Source of the DNA: Fomitopsis serialis | Lineage: Eukaryota; Basidiomycota; Agaricomycetes; Polyporales; Fomitopsidaceae | Reading direction: 5' to 3' | Assembly (NCBI RefSeq): GCF_022376445.1 | Contig: NW_025955059.1 | Span: 1 to 64,000, forward strand | DNA: 64,000 nt | In this document: one piece after another, positions 1 to 12,346 of the stretch | How the letters are laid out: every line of letters begins with the position of its first letter | How positions within the stretch are numbered: the first letter of the stretch is position 1 | Notes under the pieces: model-generated | What the model saw: only the letters and a program-made list of their open reading frames with translations | Database searches by the model: none | What the model was told of the DNA's origin: nothing | Translations under genes and position numbers: made by a program

Positions 1-1028
1 ACTTCTCCCAAACCGCCCTCTGCTCATCCCGCCACTCCTCCCTCTTCTCCGACACGCACTCATCACAGAGACCCTGCGCCTTCCAGTCCAGGTCAATGAT
101 CGTCTGCAGCGTCTCGATCGGCCGACACAATCCGCTGTTCTCCAGCGCAGGCTGGATGACGAGCGGCATCCATTGCTCCGCAAAGACGTCCGTGCACGCC
201 ATGTGTCCTGCGGTCGCGACGGTGAACAGGATCGGTGTGAAGTGCGCGACGAGGTCATCTAGGAGTCTTTGACATCGTTTTGTGAGCTCGGGAGAAAGGG
301 TGAATTGGTTGGCGAGGGCTGAGTCTACGGGCTGTGCGTCCTGCGGGACACTGACCCCGGGTGCGAGGCCTTCAGGTTCGTCATGTTGGAGGTTCGCATG
401 CGTAGCGATCGTGTAGAAGAGGGCCTTCTGTATCTGCGGCAGGCATGAGGTTCGCGAAAATGCATATCATGGAGTGCACACTGACCGTATAGACATCGTA
501 ATCGACGGCAAGCGTGAGCATGTGATCCGGTTGCTGCACTTCGTAGAAAGCGGTTGGATCAGATGGCACCATGCTCTCTAGTCTCTGACGTGCGAGCTGG
601 TGCAGTAGAGGAAAGTCGAGCTGGCGCTTCGACGACGCTCGCAGTATCGAAGCAGTTCGAGGGAACGGCGCGTCACGTCCTAATGGGCTTGGAATATTCA
701 AAAGCTTATCAACAGGTAGAATAGCCACGGAGACGCACACATCATGGTACAGGTGCTCGAGCAATGTCTCGAAGTCGGCACTCTCCACACCCAGCTCGTC
801 CGGTACGTGCAGCGTCGGGCAGCCATCCGTGCGCGCGGCCTCATCTCGCGACGCGTTTTCTGCGAGAGACGATACTACGGGAGAGTGTCGTTGAAGGAGC
901 GTTCTATGGACCTTGAAGAGATCGCCCTGAGTGCGCACGACGAGCGAGCCGTCTTCGAGCCAGTACTTCGGATGCCGACGCAGTTTCGCGGCGTCGTCTG
1001 CGGAGATGCTCGGACTGCCATTTTCCAT
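1..1028 (-). CDS. BTB/POZ domain protein (C-terminus runs off left edge)
   Basis: Start chosen at the ATG ending at 1028 (MENGSPSIS...), because the basidiomycete BTB opening HPKYWLEDGSLVVRTQGDLFKVHRT lies close behind it (the conserved part is YWxEDGSLVVRxQ and FKVHRxLL, residues about 22-45). The BTB fold then continues through LHVPDELGVESADFETLLEHLYHD. The reading frame changes near 434-485. A 52-base GT..AG intron there joins exon 486-1028 to exon 1-433 and gives a sensible ALFYTIATHAN segment. The last visible part contains LCDECVSEKREEW, a Cys-pair tail common in this mushroom-specific BTB family. BTB domains mediate protein-protein contacts, often with Cul3 or transcription factors; the target is unknown. 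The stop lies outside the window. Confidence 0.8.
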
Positions 1029-1555
1029 GTTCGCGGCGCTCAGGGATGTCAGCGTAAAGAGAGAGCGGGGTAAGAGTGTCCGCCAGAATGCCGCTGCATA
1101 CATGAGAGTAAGCAAGTCGCAGTGGACGGCGTGATCGGTGGACAGATCGTCCCGGCCCGGCTGCCGTTCTGCTCCCCGATCTCATCTTGCTCCGAGCCTG
1201 AGCCAGACGCTGAGCGCATCTGTACTTAGGTCGCCAGCCTGGCAGCCTCTGGCAGTACTTGCGTCCACTCGTTGTCTTCGACTTCTCTCTATTCCAATAT
1301 ATATATCTGCTCCTCGCACATAGCCTCAGAGGATTTATGCTGAGTATCGTCAAAGGAAATTGATTCCGAACAACGCTTAACAGAGCGTAAGTACTGTACT
1401 AGTACAACTTGAAGAACAACCGCGAGAGGAAGAGGAGATTCCATTTAGTCACTACGCTCGAGAGATACTGTACTTATCAATTATCATTGATACCAAGAGA
1501 AACCCAGTGTTCGACTCCGACGAACACTTACACTTCGGCATCGCATCAAACATGT
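1029..1555. other. intergenic between BTB gene and P450-1
   Basis: About 530 bases holding the 5' flank of the BTB gene and the 3' flank of P450-1. An AT-rich ATATATAT run lies near 1296-1305. No coding signal is seen. Confidence 0.5.
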
Positions 1556-3737
1556 TCAATCACCACGCTCATACGCAGACAGTAGAGCCTCCGCCTTGGA
1601 GGATCGTGGCTTGATGGCGCATTGGAACTCTTGCGGATGGCTAGCATTAGAACAGATGAGTGCTGTTGTCTTTATCCCGAGTCAAGACTCAACAGTGAAC
1701 GTACGTGATGGTTCCAGTGGTATACTCCATCGAAGGTTCAATAACCTTGCCATCTATGACAGGTTTGGAGATTTCGAACGCGGCGAGGGACGTGGCACAG
1801 ATCAAGAACAAACTCGTCTCAGCGAGCTGTGAACCTGGAAGTGTGTCTCAGAAACCACTCATGCGATACAGCATAATGTTGACCTGGGCATACGCTATGA
1901 AACACACATATATGACTGGTAAGTTCGACGCTGGTTTAAGATGATATCTCACCGTCTTCCAAACCCGAACACGATGTGGCGAGGGTCGCGTTCAGGCTCC
2001 GACCCTTCTCGCGGAAGAAACCTGTCCGGATTGAATTGCTCAGGATTTGAGTAATGCCGTGGATCACGAAGCATTTTCCTGAAGGACACATGAGCCATCG
2101 AATGTAGCATCGACCACACCCGGCCACTGCCGTTCGTACCAGATATTGGCTATCACAACACTTCCTTTTGGGAGGAAATAGCCGGCATGCGTGTCATCCT
2201 GGGCCAGGCGATGAGGTATCCCTATCGCATATCGTGGGTGAACGGTAAGAAACATGCGAGCGAATCCAAGAATTCTCACCCAAAGGACCGATAGGTCGCC
2301 ACCGCAAGATCTCCCAGCACAAGGCCTTTGTGTAAGGCAGGTTGTCTCGATCTGCGATTACTGGGAGCCTGTTTGACCCTACGACGCGGTCAATCTCGGC
2401 TTGAGCCTTCTTCTGCACGTCCGAATGACACATCATAGCTAGGAAGAATGAGCGCATTGTAGAGACAGTCTATCCGTAAAGCAATGAGTCGGTGTTAGCG
2501 AGAGGCCAGGGCCTGAGACGAACAGTATCAGCTGCGCCTGTCAAGGTTACGTCGACTCGAGCGCAAGTAGACAGATGAGCGCAGTGCTCACCTGCGTACA
2601 TGGACGACGCAGCGTCTTTGACGATTGACTCTCGCTGAGGATCAGCATCGCCGCCTAAACTCGAAGCCACCATGCTTGTGACTGCCGTTCCCGCACCCTA
2701 GAAAAACACGGCCCATGAGCACGACTTGAACGGGTTAAGGTCAATCAGAGCACTTGGGACAATACCATCTGCGCCTTAGTGAACTCAAATGGAATATTGC
2801 GCATCATGTCGAGGTCTTTCCGCCAAACTTGTGCTGTCCTCTTCCATTGCGCTCCAGGAAACCATGCAGGAATGTGCGTGACTAGTAGTAGTGGGTGTCT
2901 TGATGACGCAGAACAGATGGAAGTCCGCTGACGGTACTTACGGATAGGAAATATATCAGCTAGGTATGCTCCCGGTGCCGTCGCCACAGAGAATTCGTCC
3001 ATCGCTGTATCAACAATTCGGAGATATTCATCATTCTCCTTCTCAACGGTGTATCCATAGATAATCTTCAAGATGGACGATCCCGCGAATCTAGTGAGAA
3101 GACATAAAACATGGCACTCAGAGCGACTCGGAAAAAAGCAATTGTTGAACCGCGTCTTACCTCTGCACCTGCTTTGTCAATGACGAAGGGTTCTCCGCGA
3201 CGCGACGCAGAAACCCGTGTGCCTCCTTTTCCAGATCACCGGACAACTCCGCGAGCCTACTGTGTGTTCCCAGGGTCCGCGAAAAGAGCCGACGTACCTC
3301 GCGTACGCGAGGACCATACTGCATGAGCACAAGAATGCGCTTCCATCCGATCATCTCGCCGGAAACGTGTAATACCGGTCTGTCCGAATAAATCGAACTC
3401 TTCTTGTCGAGTAGATCGTTGGCAACTTCGAATGAATCGAGGATTATCATGTGTTTGCCGAAGAGATTGACAGACATCATGTCACCTAGTGCCACAGATA
3501 TGGATCAGCATGAGTAGTGAATACAGATGTATGTTTCCACCTACCCCATCTCTCTCCCCAGCGGGCGAAGGTCTTCCACTCGTAGCTAGATGGCATGTCC
3601 AGGATATTACCGATGACAGGCCATCCAGCTGGACCTGGTGGTAAATGACCTCGGTGGCCACCGGTTAACGCACGTCTCGCGGTGTAGAGAAGCAAACCGA
3701 GGGCGAGGAAATCGACGAAAACTAAGGAGGTCGGCAT
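1556..3737 (-). CDS. cytochrome P450 (copy 1 of a tandem pair)
   Basis: Multi-exon heme-thiolate monooxygenase, expected at the ER membrane. The first exon (start 3737) gives an N-terminal membrane anchor and the hinge PPGPAGWPVIGNILDMP. Later exons hold YGYTVEKENDEY and FPGAQWKRTA; the I-helix AADTT, created when an intron near 2470-2520 is removed; ExxR as WEILRW; and the PERF-like NPDRFLPRE. The heme-binding loop FGFGRRVCPG is split over three exons, with the axial Cys in an 11-base exon at 1884-1894. The last exon reads SHPQEFQCAIKPRS and stops at 1556-1558. Family resemblance is to the mushroom P450s often annotated as O-methylsterigmatocystin oxidoreductase-like; the substrate is unknown. 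All key residues are present, so it is probably functional. P450-2 (5268-7403) is a close tandem paralogue. Confidence 0.9.
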
Positions 3738-4029
3738 TGCTGCAGTACGTCCTACTAGGGAGGGCGAGTGTTGGAAAGTTCAGCATGACTTGCACGTACA
3801 TTTATTCGTGGAAGGAGTGGCGGCATCGGTCAGCCGAAGATGAGCCACATCACATTACGTCCCATCCAAGAGGTAGCATATACCTGTGAATCGGCATAGA
3901 ACTCCAAGCCGCTCGGTATGCTAGAGCAAATATGATTAGTGTGGGATGCCGAAATAGTAATAGCGCGGTGGCTAGACCTTGAGGGCGATTTGATACTGGC
4001 AACATCGCTGTTCCTTGGACCTCCGGGTC

Positions 4030-5075
4030 TCAAGGTTGGCTTAGAAGCTGTGCGAGCTTCAATGCGAACATGAGAATGAACTCAATGTTGAAGGCAGCTG
4101 CCGTGCTTTGTCGGCCTGTCAGTGGAAGAAAGTAAGGTTTAGGGCACGGCATTGTCTCTTCTCAAGCGTCTGAAACCACGTACCGGGGATAGGAAACGTA
4201 AAGGTCCCTCCAGCATGCGGTAATGTGCAAACCTGGATCCGAGGGGGATTTGGAACTTGTGGCACATGTTGTCTAGCACCCAGCCCAGCAATGTCCGACC
4301 TGCGCTACGTTAATACGATGTCAATTCCGATGCATGAGAAGACCGACTGCACCCGTTGAGTTCGAGGCAAGTTCGAGGCTTCAAATGCCAAATCATATTC
4401 ATACATGTCATACGTGACTCCCATGAGTACGAGAGGCCCTCACGTACCTGTCCTCAGAAATGCCGTGTACTGACATGTTGCAGCTGGAAGCCCCGGGAGC
4501 ATGAGCGCGCGGGATCATGACCACGGCCAGAATGTACAACACGCTGGGCGAAGGACGGGATTCCTCAAGCCGCCGTTGCGCTGGTTGGACGCCAGGGTAC
4601 ATGACACATCGGAGTCCGGACGACAAGTCCGTGCTACTGTCCGACCGGGTGTGCGGTTATGCCAAAGGACAGGTACATCGGACTCACTCCAAACGTACGC
4701 TGGGACACTGCTGGGACCCTCAGAAGTCGAGCGATGTATAGATGATGCTTCTCTTAGTCCGATATCCGGAGCAGGCTGTGGGAAATTTGTGCTAAGGTCG
4801 AAGGGAATACAATGTATGCGTACCTGCACCGCCAATACAGTTTGGAACTTTATCGCGCATTCTTATTACATGCGCGGACACGGCCGTTTACCCGACGAGA
4901 ACTCGAAGCAGCGCCCGTATTGTCGCGCGAAACGGCGGCTCATTGTCCTTGGGGTTGATATCCTATGATGCTGCGGTGAGACGCCTGGCAAGTAGCACAT
5001 GTGTTCGTAACCCGGAGATCCTGCGACTGAAGTGTAGAGGTGCCACCACAACTTAAGAGCAACACTCGTCTTCAT
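4030..5075 (-). CDS. unrecognised multi-exon gene between the P450s
   Basis: I do not recognise the family. On the minus strand several segments read like exons: one with WWHLYTSVAG near 5040, one with CVMYPGVQPAQRRLEES then VLYILAVVMIP (about 4480-4620), one with LLGWVLDNMCHKFQIPLGSRF and RMLEGPLRF (about 4200-4310) bounded by an AG acceptor and a GTACGT donor, and a last exon with AAAFNIEFILMFALKLAQLL ending in TGA at 4030-4032. Hydrophobic stretches suggest a membrane protein. Its position between two tandem P450s makes a metabolic role possible. Exon joins and the start are uncertain, and it may be decayed. Confidence 0.3.
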
Positions 5076-5267
5076 ATCATGCCCGTCCGGTACAACGTCA
5101 TAGACACCGAGGCTCTATGCAGGCGTCCCAAATCGTGAGCACGTAGCGTGATATATCTGTCAGATGAGTTGAGCCAACCAAGTATGCAACGTTGATCCTT
5201 GATACACCAAACTTCCCGCGAGGAGCAGATATGCTGTTCGAAGAATCGTGGATCGACGGATAACACC

Positions 5268-7403
5268 TCAGTAACGAACATCACCCGACGACGACAGTAG
5301 AGCTTGAACCTTAGCCGACCGGGGCTTGATGGAACATTGAAACTCGCATGGATGGCTTGACTAAAGATGAGCATTCCGACACCAATGAATAGCGGACGGC
5401 ACACCTGATGGTACCCGTCGTATATTCCATCGAAGGTTCGACAGCCTTACCGTCTACAATGGGTTTGGAGATATCGAAGGCAGCGAGAGATACGGCGCAG
5501 ATCAGGAATAAAGACATCTCAGCCAGCTGCGAGCCTTGTAGTTCATGTGTTAGAATGGACCATTCTCGTTAATCAGATTATACAGACCTGGACATACACT
5601 GATCGTGGCCCACGTAAGAGTAAACTCTACGTAAGATCGCAATTGCATCTCACCGTCTTCCGAAGCCAAAAACAACCTGGCGAGGGTCGTATTCCGGCTC
5701 CGCGCCCTGGCCAGGGACGAACCTGTCAGGATTGAAGTCTTGAGGACGGGCGTAGCGTTTGGGGTCGCGGAGCATTTTCCTTGAAGTAAGAAGCATATGA
5801 ACATCATGCGCGAGCTTCAATGACACTACTTACCAGATATTAGCTATCACTACTGTGCCTTTGGGCAGGAAATAGCCCGCGTGCACATCATCTTGGGTGA
5901 GGTAGTGAGGTATACCTAGCGCACGTCGTATATTATTATGGAGATCATGATACGCCTCACCGATGTAGACCCACCTAGCGGAGCGATGGGCTGCCATCGT
6001 AGCACCTCCCAGCACAACGCCCTCACGTAAGGCAGCTGTTCGCGATCCGCAACTGTAGGAAGTCTGTCCGATCCTATGACTCGATCGATTTCAGCCTGAG
6101 CCTTCCTCTGCGCTTCCGGAAAGCGCATCATGGCCAGGAAGAACGAGCGAATGGCGGAGACACTCTATCCATAGAGTCGTTAGCAAGTGTCAGTATGCAT
6201 TTTGTGATCGAAGACGCACGGTATCTGCCCCGCCTGACGTTGAAATCATCTCAGTAACGTCGGAACCGCAGAGAGCGGATTTCTCACCAGCATACAGAGA
6301 TGAAGCCGCATCCTTGATGATCGCCTCCCGCTGAGGGTCAATATCACCTTCCAAATTTATGGCCACAAGACTTGAGGATGCCGTTCCAGCTCGCTAGACA
6401 AGCGATTATCAGCAAGCATTGAAGCAAACACAACAGAACAGCAGTACCATCTGCGCCTTGGTGAAGTTGTATGGAATATCACACATCTTCTCAAGATCTT
6501 TGCGCCAGGCTTGGGCTGTCGTCTTCCACCCAGCCCCGGGGAACCATGGGGGAACATGCGTGACTAAGAATTACATCACTGTCAGTCACTGAGTGTTCGA
6601 AGTAAAGAGATGATACAGACGAATCGAGAACGCGTCAGCAAGATATGCTCCTGGAGCAGACGCCAGGGAAAACTGCTCCATAGCGGTATCGACGATTCTG
6701 AGGAGCTCGTCGTTCTCCTTCTCAATGGTATACCCGTACGTAACCTTCAAGATTGATGCTCCGGTGAATCTTCGAGAGTTCGTCAGTCGACTGATACATC
6801 GCCCGTTGGCATCGCATATGCGTTACCTATGCACCTGCTGCGTCAGAGTTGTCGGATTTGCCATCACGCGACCCAGAAACCCGTCAGCCTCGCGTTCCAG
6901 GTCGTCGGTCAGTTGAGCCAGACTGTTGTGTGACCCTACAGTCTGCGAAAAGAGTCGGCGGATCTCCCGCCAGCGGGGACCGTATTGGTGGAACGCAAGT
7001 ATGCGATTCCATCCAATCACTTCACCACAAACGGGGAACACCGGCCGGCCCGAGTAGATGAGGCTTTTCTTGTCGAGCATCTCATCGGCGACGTGGGATG
7101 AGTTGAGAATCACGAGAGGCTTCCCGAGCAAGTTGACTGAGATGATGTCACCTAGTCCGATGTGTACCGAGTTACAGAATGCATGCGTAGGGATGTGGTA
7201 TTCAACGCACCCCATGTCTCTCCCCATTGGGCAAAAGTCCGCCACTCATGACTGGAGGGCATGTCAAGAATATTCCCGATGACTGGCCAACCAGCTGGAC
7301 CTGGGGGCATCGGAACTCGGCATCCACTGGCTAAGACTCGTCTGAGGACATAGCAGAGTATCACAATCGCGAGGAAGTCGATAGCACCTGGAGAAGTTAG
7401 CAT
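5268..7403 (-). CDS. cytochrome P450 (copy 2 of a tandem pair)
   Basis: Close paralogue of P450-1 with the same exon plan. Exon 1 starts at 7403 with an N-terminal hydrophobic anchor and the same PPGPAGWPVIGNILDMP hinge. Then come SLIYSGRPVFPVCGEVIGW and YGPRWREIRRLF (C-helix WxxxR). Removing an intron near 6180-6230 gives the I-helix GGADTS. ExxR appears as WEVLRW, and the heme loop FGFGRRVCPG is again divided by introns, with the Cys in an 11-base exon at 5588-5598. After that come QLAEMSLFLICAVSLAAFD and a last exon HPCEFQCSIKPRSAK ending in TGA at 5268-5270. A TATAAA lies 60 bases before the start. Predicted ER monooxygenase with unknown substrate, and it appears intact. Confidence 0.9.
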
Positions 7404-7462
7404 TTCTGCAGCACGTACCCAGCGGACGAGTATCTGCGGTTTTGTGATGAGTCCGCACCTAG

Positions 7463-7468
7463 TTTATA
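7463..7468 (-). promoter_or_regulatory. TATA box of P450-2
   Basis: TATAAA on the minus strand, 60 bases upstream of the P450-2 ATG. Confidence 0.45.
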
Positions 7469-8256
7469 TGCGCCCTGCAACATGATATGAATCTTAAACT
7501 AGAACGCGGTCCCCACCGCGACATAAACGCTTCACATATGTAGATAAGCATTCTGATTGGTACTTAGACGCGTTGCGACGCGTAGCGCTGTGCTTCCCTT
7601 GGACACCATCCGTGCACATGACCGCGCAACGCGGCCCCCGGCCCCGACCTCCTGCCTACATAGGCCTACATATATAAACCGTGAACCGCATCCCATGCAG
7701 TGCACAGGCCTTTTTGTAGTGAGCATCTAACCCCCATCTCGAATGGTATCAGTTGCAATGGCCCACCTGGACGCTAATACACGGAGGAGAGTAGTGGCGG
7801 AGCTTGGACCTGGCCCCGACCGGCGCTGCGTTTAGTACTGGAGCTTAACTAGAGCAGATGAGCATGGGCTATCCGTGCTGTAGGAGCTTCTGTCAGCCAT
7901 GAGAGAACGTGAACCACAGCTGAGAGTACGAACCATAGTATGAACAGAACTTGACGTCTTCCCTTCTTGTTGGAGGGCTACCCACGACCAACCGCACGGG
8001 GTGGTCCGCCAGCCAGCGGGTACCCTCGCATGTACTTCCAAGGAGATAATGCATTCGCGCACAGCATTCACGCACAGCTAGAGGACGGCCAATGTGGCAA
8101 TCGGCCGTCCTGTGATCGTAAAACCTCCAATTCAATCCCACTAGAACCTTCGGCCACCCAGTCCAGTATTTGCACAGACAGCGCAGATTCATCGAATACT
8201 ATACATACATTCCAAATTTTCAGTAGTACCGCAACAGCGGTGGTCATGGACATGTC
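7469..8256. other. intergenic, no feature seen
   Basis: Short open frames on both strands overlap without motif or splice support. Nothing recognised. Confidence 0.4.
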
Positions 8257-9786
8257 TTACTGACGCAGACGTGCAGCGAAGGCAGATCGCCATCCCGCGA
8301 GCACCGCGGCGCCTTCAAGTTGGTGTTGCCATAGGTCCTCGCTTGCATGTGTGATTGCTCGTTCACAAGAGAGCTTCAGGTCCCGAAGCCTCGCATCCTC
8401 TTGTCGCGGAACGAAGCGCGGTAGCAGAAGCACGAGTCTTTGCTGAACGTTTTCTCTGTAGGAGCCCGATGAGCGCACAGCGGCATTGTATTAGACAAGT
8501 GAAACTGTATGTCAAACCTTCCAAGCGCGCCCGACATCAATGTCCGGTAGGTCTTCGAAGTCGTTCAGGACGCCCACCAAACGCCCGAGTCGCGCTACAG
8601 GTAGTCAATGAATATGACTCCGAGGTCATGAACCGGGGTCGATGCCGGCAACGCGATGCTGGGCGCGCGCCAGCAAGTCTGTATCCGACCGGCGAAGGCG
8701 TTAGCTTACTGAAGGAAACGGAGGCTGTCGCGCGGTAGCGCACGACTCAATGCTTGCTGCAGGGGAGTTTACGCCAGACCTTACCGTATGAGTCGGTCAA
8801 AGTCCACAAGCTCACGTTGCGAGACTCGCTGGACTTTGCACATCACGTCTGAATTGAGTTGTGGCCATGCACTCGCCTGAGGACCGAAGTATATACTAAT
8901 ACGCCCCCTCCCATGGACGTCCTCCGCGGGCTGTACCCGCTCCCAGGCAAGCTGTGCATCTTCATTAGAGAAAGGAAGTGCACCACGAACTCACTAAGAT
9001 TGAGCGGCCACGAGCGTTCCACCGCGGTGGGGACAATGTAGAATTAAAGGAGCCCAGGCCTAATAGAGGTTTCAGGTACCGGTGTGGTATGAAGATTGTA
9101 CATACATGCCATTTCTCGCCCAGGCGGTCAGTGAGCTGACGCCTGACGGGATGCGAGTACGCTAGTTGCAGCCAAGCAGGTTGAGGACAAGTTACCTTGC
9201 GACTGCAAGGTCTCTTCGGGGGTCTGAATTCGTCGTGAGAAATTTCCGCTTTTGTTGGCCTTGTTTGTCCCATCTCCAAATCCGGCCAGACGGCGCTTAG
9301 CTGTCGCCCTCCGCACACCGAACTCAACCTACTGCGCCATGTGCATGAGCCTTCGCTGTGCATCGTTCTCGTCGACATCCATGCCAGCGAAAATCCAATG
9401 GACTAGACTCTCCACTATGATTTCTCGCGCCGAATGGGCCATAACCGCGCTTCAATGACCTCCTGAATGATACTTCTGCCAGCACTCCGGATAGCGAGTA
9501 GGATGGCGAGGAGGGGAATCTGGCCGATGACCGGCGAGGCATTTTGTCTCATTGATGCTGGTGAGCCGGACTCACAATGAACCAAGAGTACAGTCAGCAA
9601 TCGTATCCTCAACAAACACTGATGAACACGACTTCCGATCGCCCGCGACGTCTGAAGATCTGAGGCTCCCGTGGTGTCGCTACTCGAACGTGACACCACC
9701 GAATATGTTGTCGATCTCCAAAGATGCGCATGTTGTCGCAGCAACAGCAATTCAACTTTTCTACACAGCATGAGTATGTCTACCAT
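8257..9786 (-). CDS. fragments of an unrecognised minus-strand gene
   Basis: I do not recognise the family. Exon-like pieces on the minus strand are IPLLAILLAIRSAGRSIIQE (about 9460-9530), LVHWIFAGMDVDENDAQRR (about 9350-9415), IQTPEETLQSQ before a GT donor (about 9200), LGRLVGVLNDFEDLPDIDVG ending at a GT donor (about 8525-8600), and a C-terminal stretch LLLPRFVPRQEDARLRDLKL ending with TGA near 8257. Several joins do not work cleanly: a TAG follows the MDVDEND exon. It is therefore either a gene with unusual exons or a decaying one. The acidic DVDEND and NDFEDL stretches recall isoprenoid-synthase metal motifs, but the match is too weak to name it. Confidence 0.25.
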
Positions 9787-11027
9787 TCACAGTTCACGCA
9801 GTCGCAGCCATAATGTGATTGTCTATGCAGTTCGTACCAGCCGCCGACATGGTCCCGTAGCAGTGCCTCCAATTTGCATAGTACCAACTACCCGCCGCCT
9901 TCACCATACCTGCACCCGTGCCGTCATTGTACACTGTCCCAGGCAGCATGTCGATGAGCAGCTTCTCTTCCTCGCCAATCTCTTGAGCAGATCAGAGTCA
10001 GAGCGAGCAAAATGTGATGCAGCTGGCGGGCAGGCATCACTCTCAATAAGGTTGTCTTGTCTCGCCTGAAGTCCCTGAACACGATTGCTGGCAAGCTTTT
10101 CGAGCTGACATGCAGTACCCCAGTGCAGGCCGCCGTATTCCTTCTTCTCCCCACTATTCGATCATTGACTACTCTTACTATCATATTCACATAATCAATG
10201 ATGGTGCTGTTGCTCTACAGTACACGTTGTACACTAGGGGGTGGTGCGTGAAATCAGCCTCGCTTCTCGCCAACGCAGGTCATTCACTCAGCGGTGTGTC
10301 ATAGCCAGTCTTAATCTCACAGCACAGCTCATCATCGACTGACGCCGCATCACCCAACACCCAGACCTCCGGGGTGATTTTGTCATGTTCGCGACATGAA
10401 TATCAATTGTCTCGCGCAAGCCGTGCTCGCAGCAGTACCCCGCGCTCGCACTCTGTGGGACTCATCCACAATGTCATCATGACTGTCACACAGGCCCTGC
10501 CTGCCCCTGGAACTCATGAACATCACACTGATGAAGACGAGCACACACTAAGCCCAAACACGGTGAAGGCAGCGTGGTTTGTGCTCGACGCACGCGTAAC
10601 TGTTCAAGATGTTCGTCCTCCCGGGCCTGTAGTAGGTACTCGTCTGAGCACCTTGGAGTACGTGGATATCAAACTCCCGTCACGATATTTGAATAGTCTG
10701 GTGTCCCGTAATAGAAGGGTTCACTGAGACTACAAGTTGTACAACGAGAACAACTCTGCTTACCCGTGCATCTCAACGAGCCAACTCACATCTGACCCAC
10801 TTTCGTGCCGTGTTCTTATGTTTCTCCTTGAAGTTTAGTGTAGTCGTGCAAACCGCCGTTATTCTATCATAAGCACACTACATACTGTACCACAAACATT
10901 CATAAGTCGCAAGGTACACAGCCGGCGCCCGCGCCGGCGCCACTCGCGTTTGTTAGCGCCGTGCTGGAATGCATTCCACCTGCTGTATCCGGTGGCGGGC
11001 GCCAGCAGTACTCTGCCACAAGCACCC
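9787..11027. other. gene-poor stretch before F-box gene 1
   Basis: Only short overlapping open frames without motif support. The last ~200 bases are presumably the promoter of the F-box gene that follows. Confidence 0.4.
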
Positions 11028-12346
11028 ATGTCCTCTGCCTCGTCCTCGACGGCGCCAGGCGGAGGGAACATACCTGACATCGCCCACCCATCCTCTCGCA
11101 CTCTCGCACTCAACTGGTTCGGCTACCACCCCGACGAGTTCGACGAGACTGTCCTCTATGTTCGTGCGGCCGACAAGCCGCGGCGTCCCGCCACTGGCAC
11201 TGGCGACGACGAAGCCACACCCGCCGAGCTACATCCGGCTCCTGTAGCATCCATAGGCGAACTGGGCAAATTCCCCCTTGAGCTCCTTAGTCTTATCGTG
11301 CAATACACAGACCTCCTGTCTATCTCCTCTTTGCGTCTGGTCAACCGGCGAACACGCCTCATCGTCGACGAGTCTGTCCCGTACAAGTTCCTCGTGCGCC
11401 ACATCCCAAACACGCTTGCCTCGCTCAACTCTGCAGACGCCTCCCAGCACTTCACCGTCGCCCAGCTCTACAGCACGCTCTGCGCGCGCACCTGTGCGTT
11501 TTGCAATGACTTCGGCACCTACCTCTGGGTCCCCGAGTGCGTCCGCTGCTGCTTCAACTGCCTTAACGAGAGCCCGCACCTCATGCCACTCATCGAGAGC
11601 GACGCGAAGATGCTCTTCGGCGTGACCAAGAAGGCGCTGTCGGGCGTCCCTAGCATGCTCTCGCTGCCGGGTACGTACGGCATGGTCGATCTGTACAACG
11701 GGCGGCGCTTCCGCCTCTACAGCCAGCGCCGCGTCGTGCAGGCGGCGATCGCGCACCACGGCGGCAACGACGCGTACGACGCGTGGATCGGGACGGGCGG
11801 CCAGAAGGCCCGCGAGACGTTCAGCCGTCCGTCGCGGCGGGGCGTCAGCAAGTCGACGTTCTACACGAGCGCGCGGTTCATGGCGGCCACGCCCCTCCCC
11901 TATCTCGACCTCGCGACGAGGACGGCACACAGCGGGCTGATCTGTAGGGGCTGCCAAATCGCGATGATACGCTCGAGACACTTGACGGTGACGCAGTCGG
12001 TGGCGATGAGCTTCGTCCGCAAGCAGGCGCAGATGTGGTTGGAGGACGACCTCTTTGCGCATTTCACGGAGTGTAAGGACGCCCAGGACATCTGGGACTT
12101 TATGCACGAGGTCCGCAACGTGAGTCCGTCCCGTCGCCCCACATGCGTAGTACAGCTGCTGAGGTGGACGCCCGACGACGTGCAGCAGCCAGAGGGGCCT
12201 GCATGTTTCGAGAGGACTGCAGATGGAGACATTGCCTCAAAATTCCTCATTGCATTCGTACGTCTCGACCTTAACTCTTCGACTGCGGCTGGTGAACCTC
12301 TTCGTCACAGATCGAGCGCCTCTGGAACAACCCCCATCCGCTGTAG
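11028..12346 (+). CDS. F-box-like protein with Cys-rich insert
   Basis: Start placed at MSSASSSTAPGGG (11028). An upstream in-frame ATG at 10950 is possible but adds a GC-biased leader. An F-box-like helix block reads LGKFPLELLSLIVQYTDLLS followed by LRLVNRRTR (about residues 75-110). Next comes a four-cysteine cluster, CAFCNDFG...CVRCCFNC, and a later CRGC with H and C residues, as in mushroom F-box proteins with a zinc-binding middle. The open frame runs past 12256, but a 53-base GTACGT..CACAG intron (12259-12311 region) joins to IERLWNNPHPL and a TAG at 12344-12346, the more natural end. A 36-base stop-free GTGAGT..AG segment near 12120 may be a very short intron. Probable role is substrate choice in an SCF ubiquitin ligase. 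Confidence 0.75.

Noticed and set aside
381..490. Apparent frameshift pseudogenisation of the BTB gene
   Set aside because: A 52-base GT..AG intron at 434-485 restores one continuous frame with a sensible protein.
11229..12107. 292-codon minus-strand frame opposite F-box gene 1
   Set aside because: Antisense shadow; the plus strand carries the F-box and cysteine cluster and has a good splice to the natural stop.
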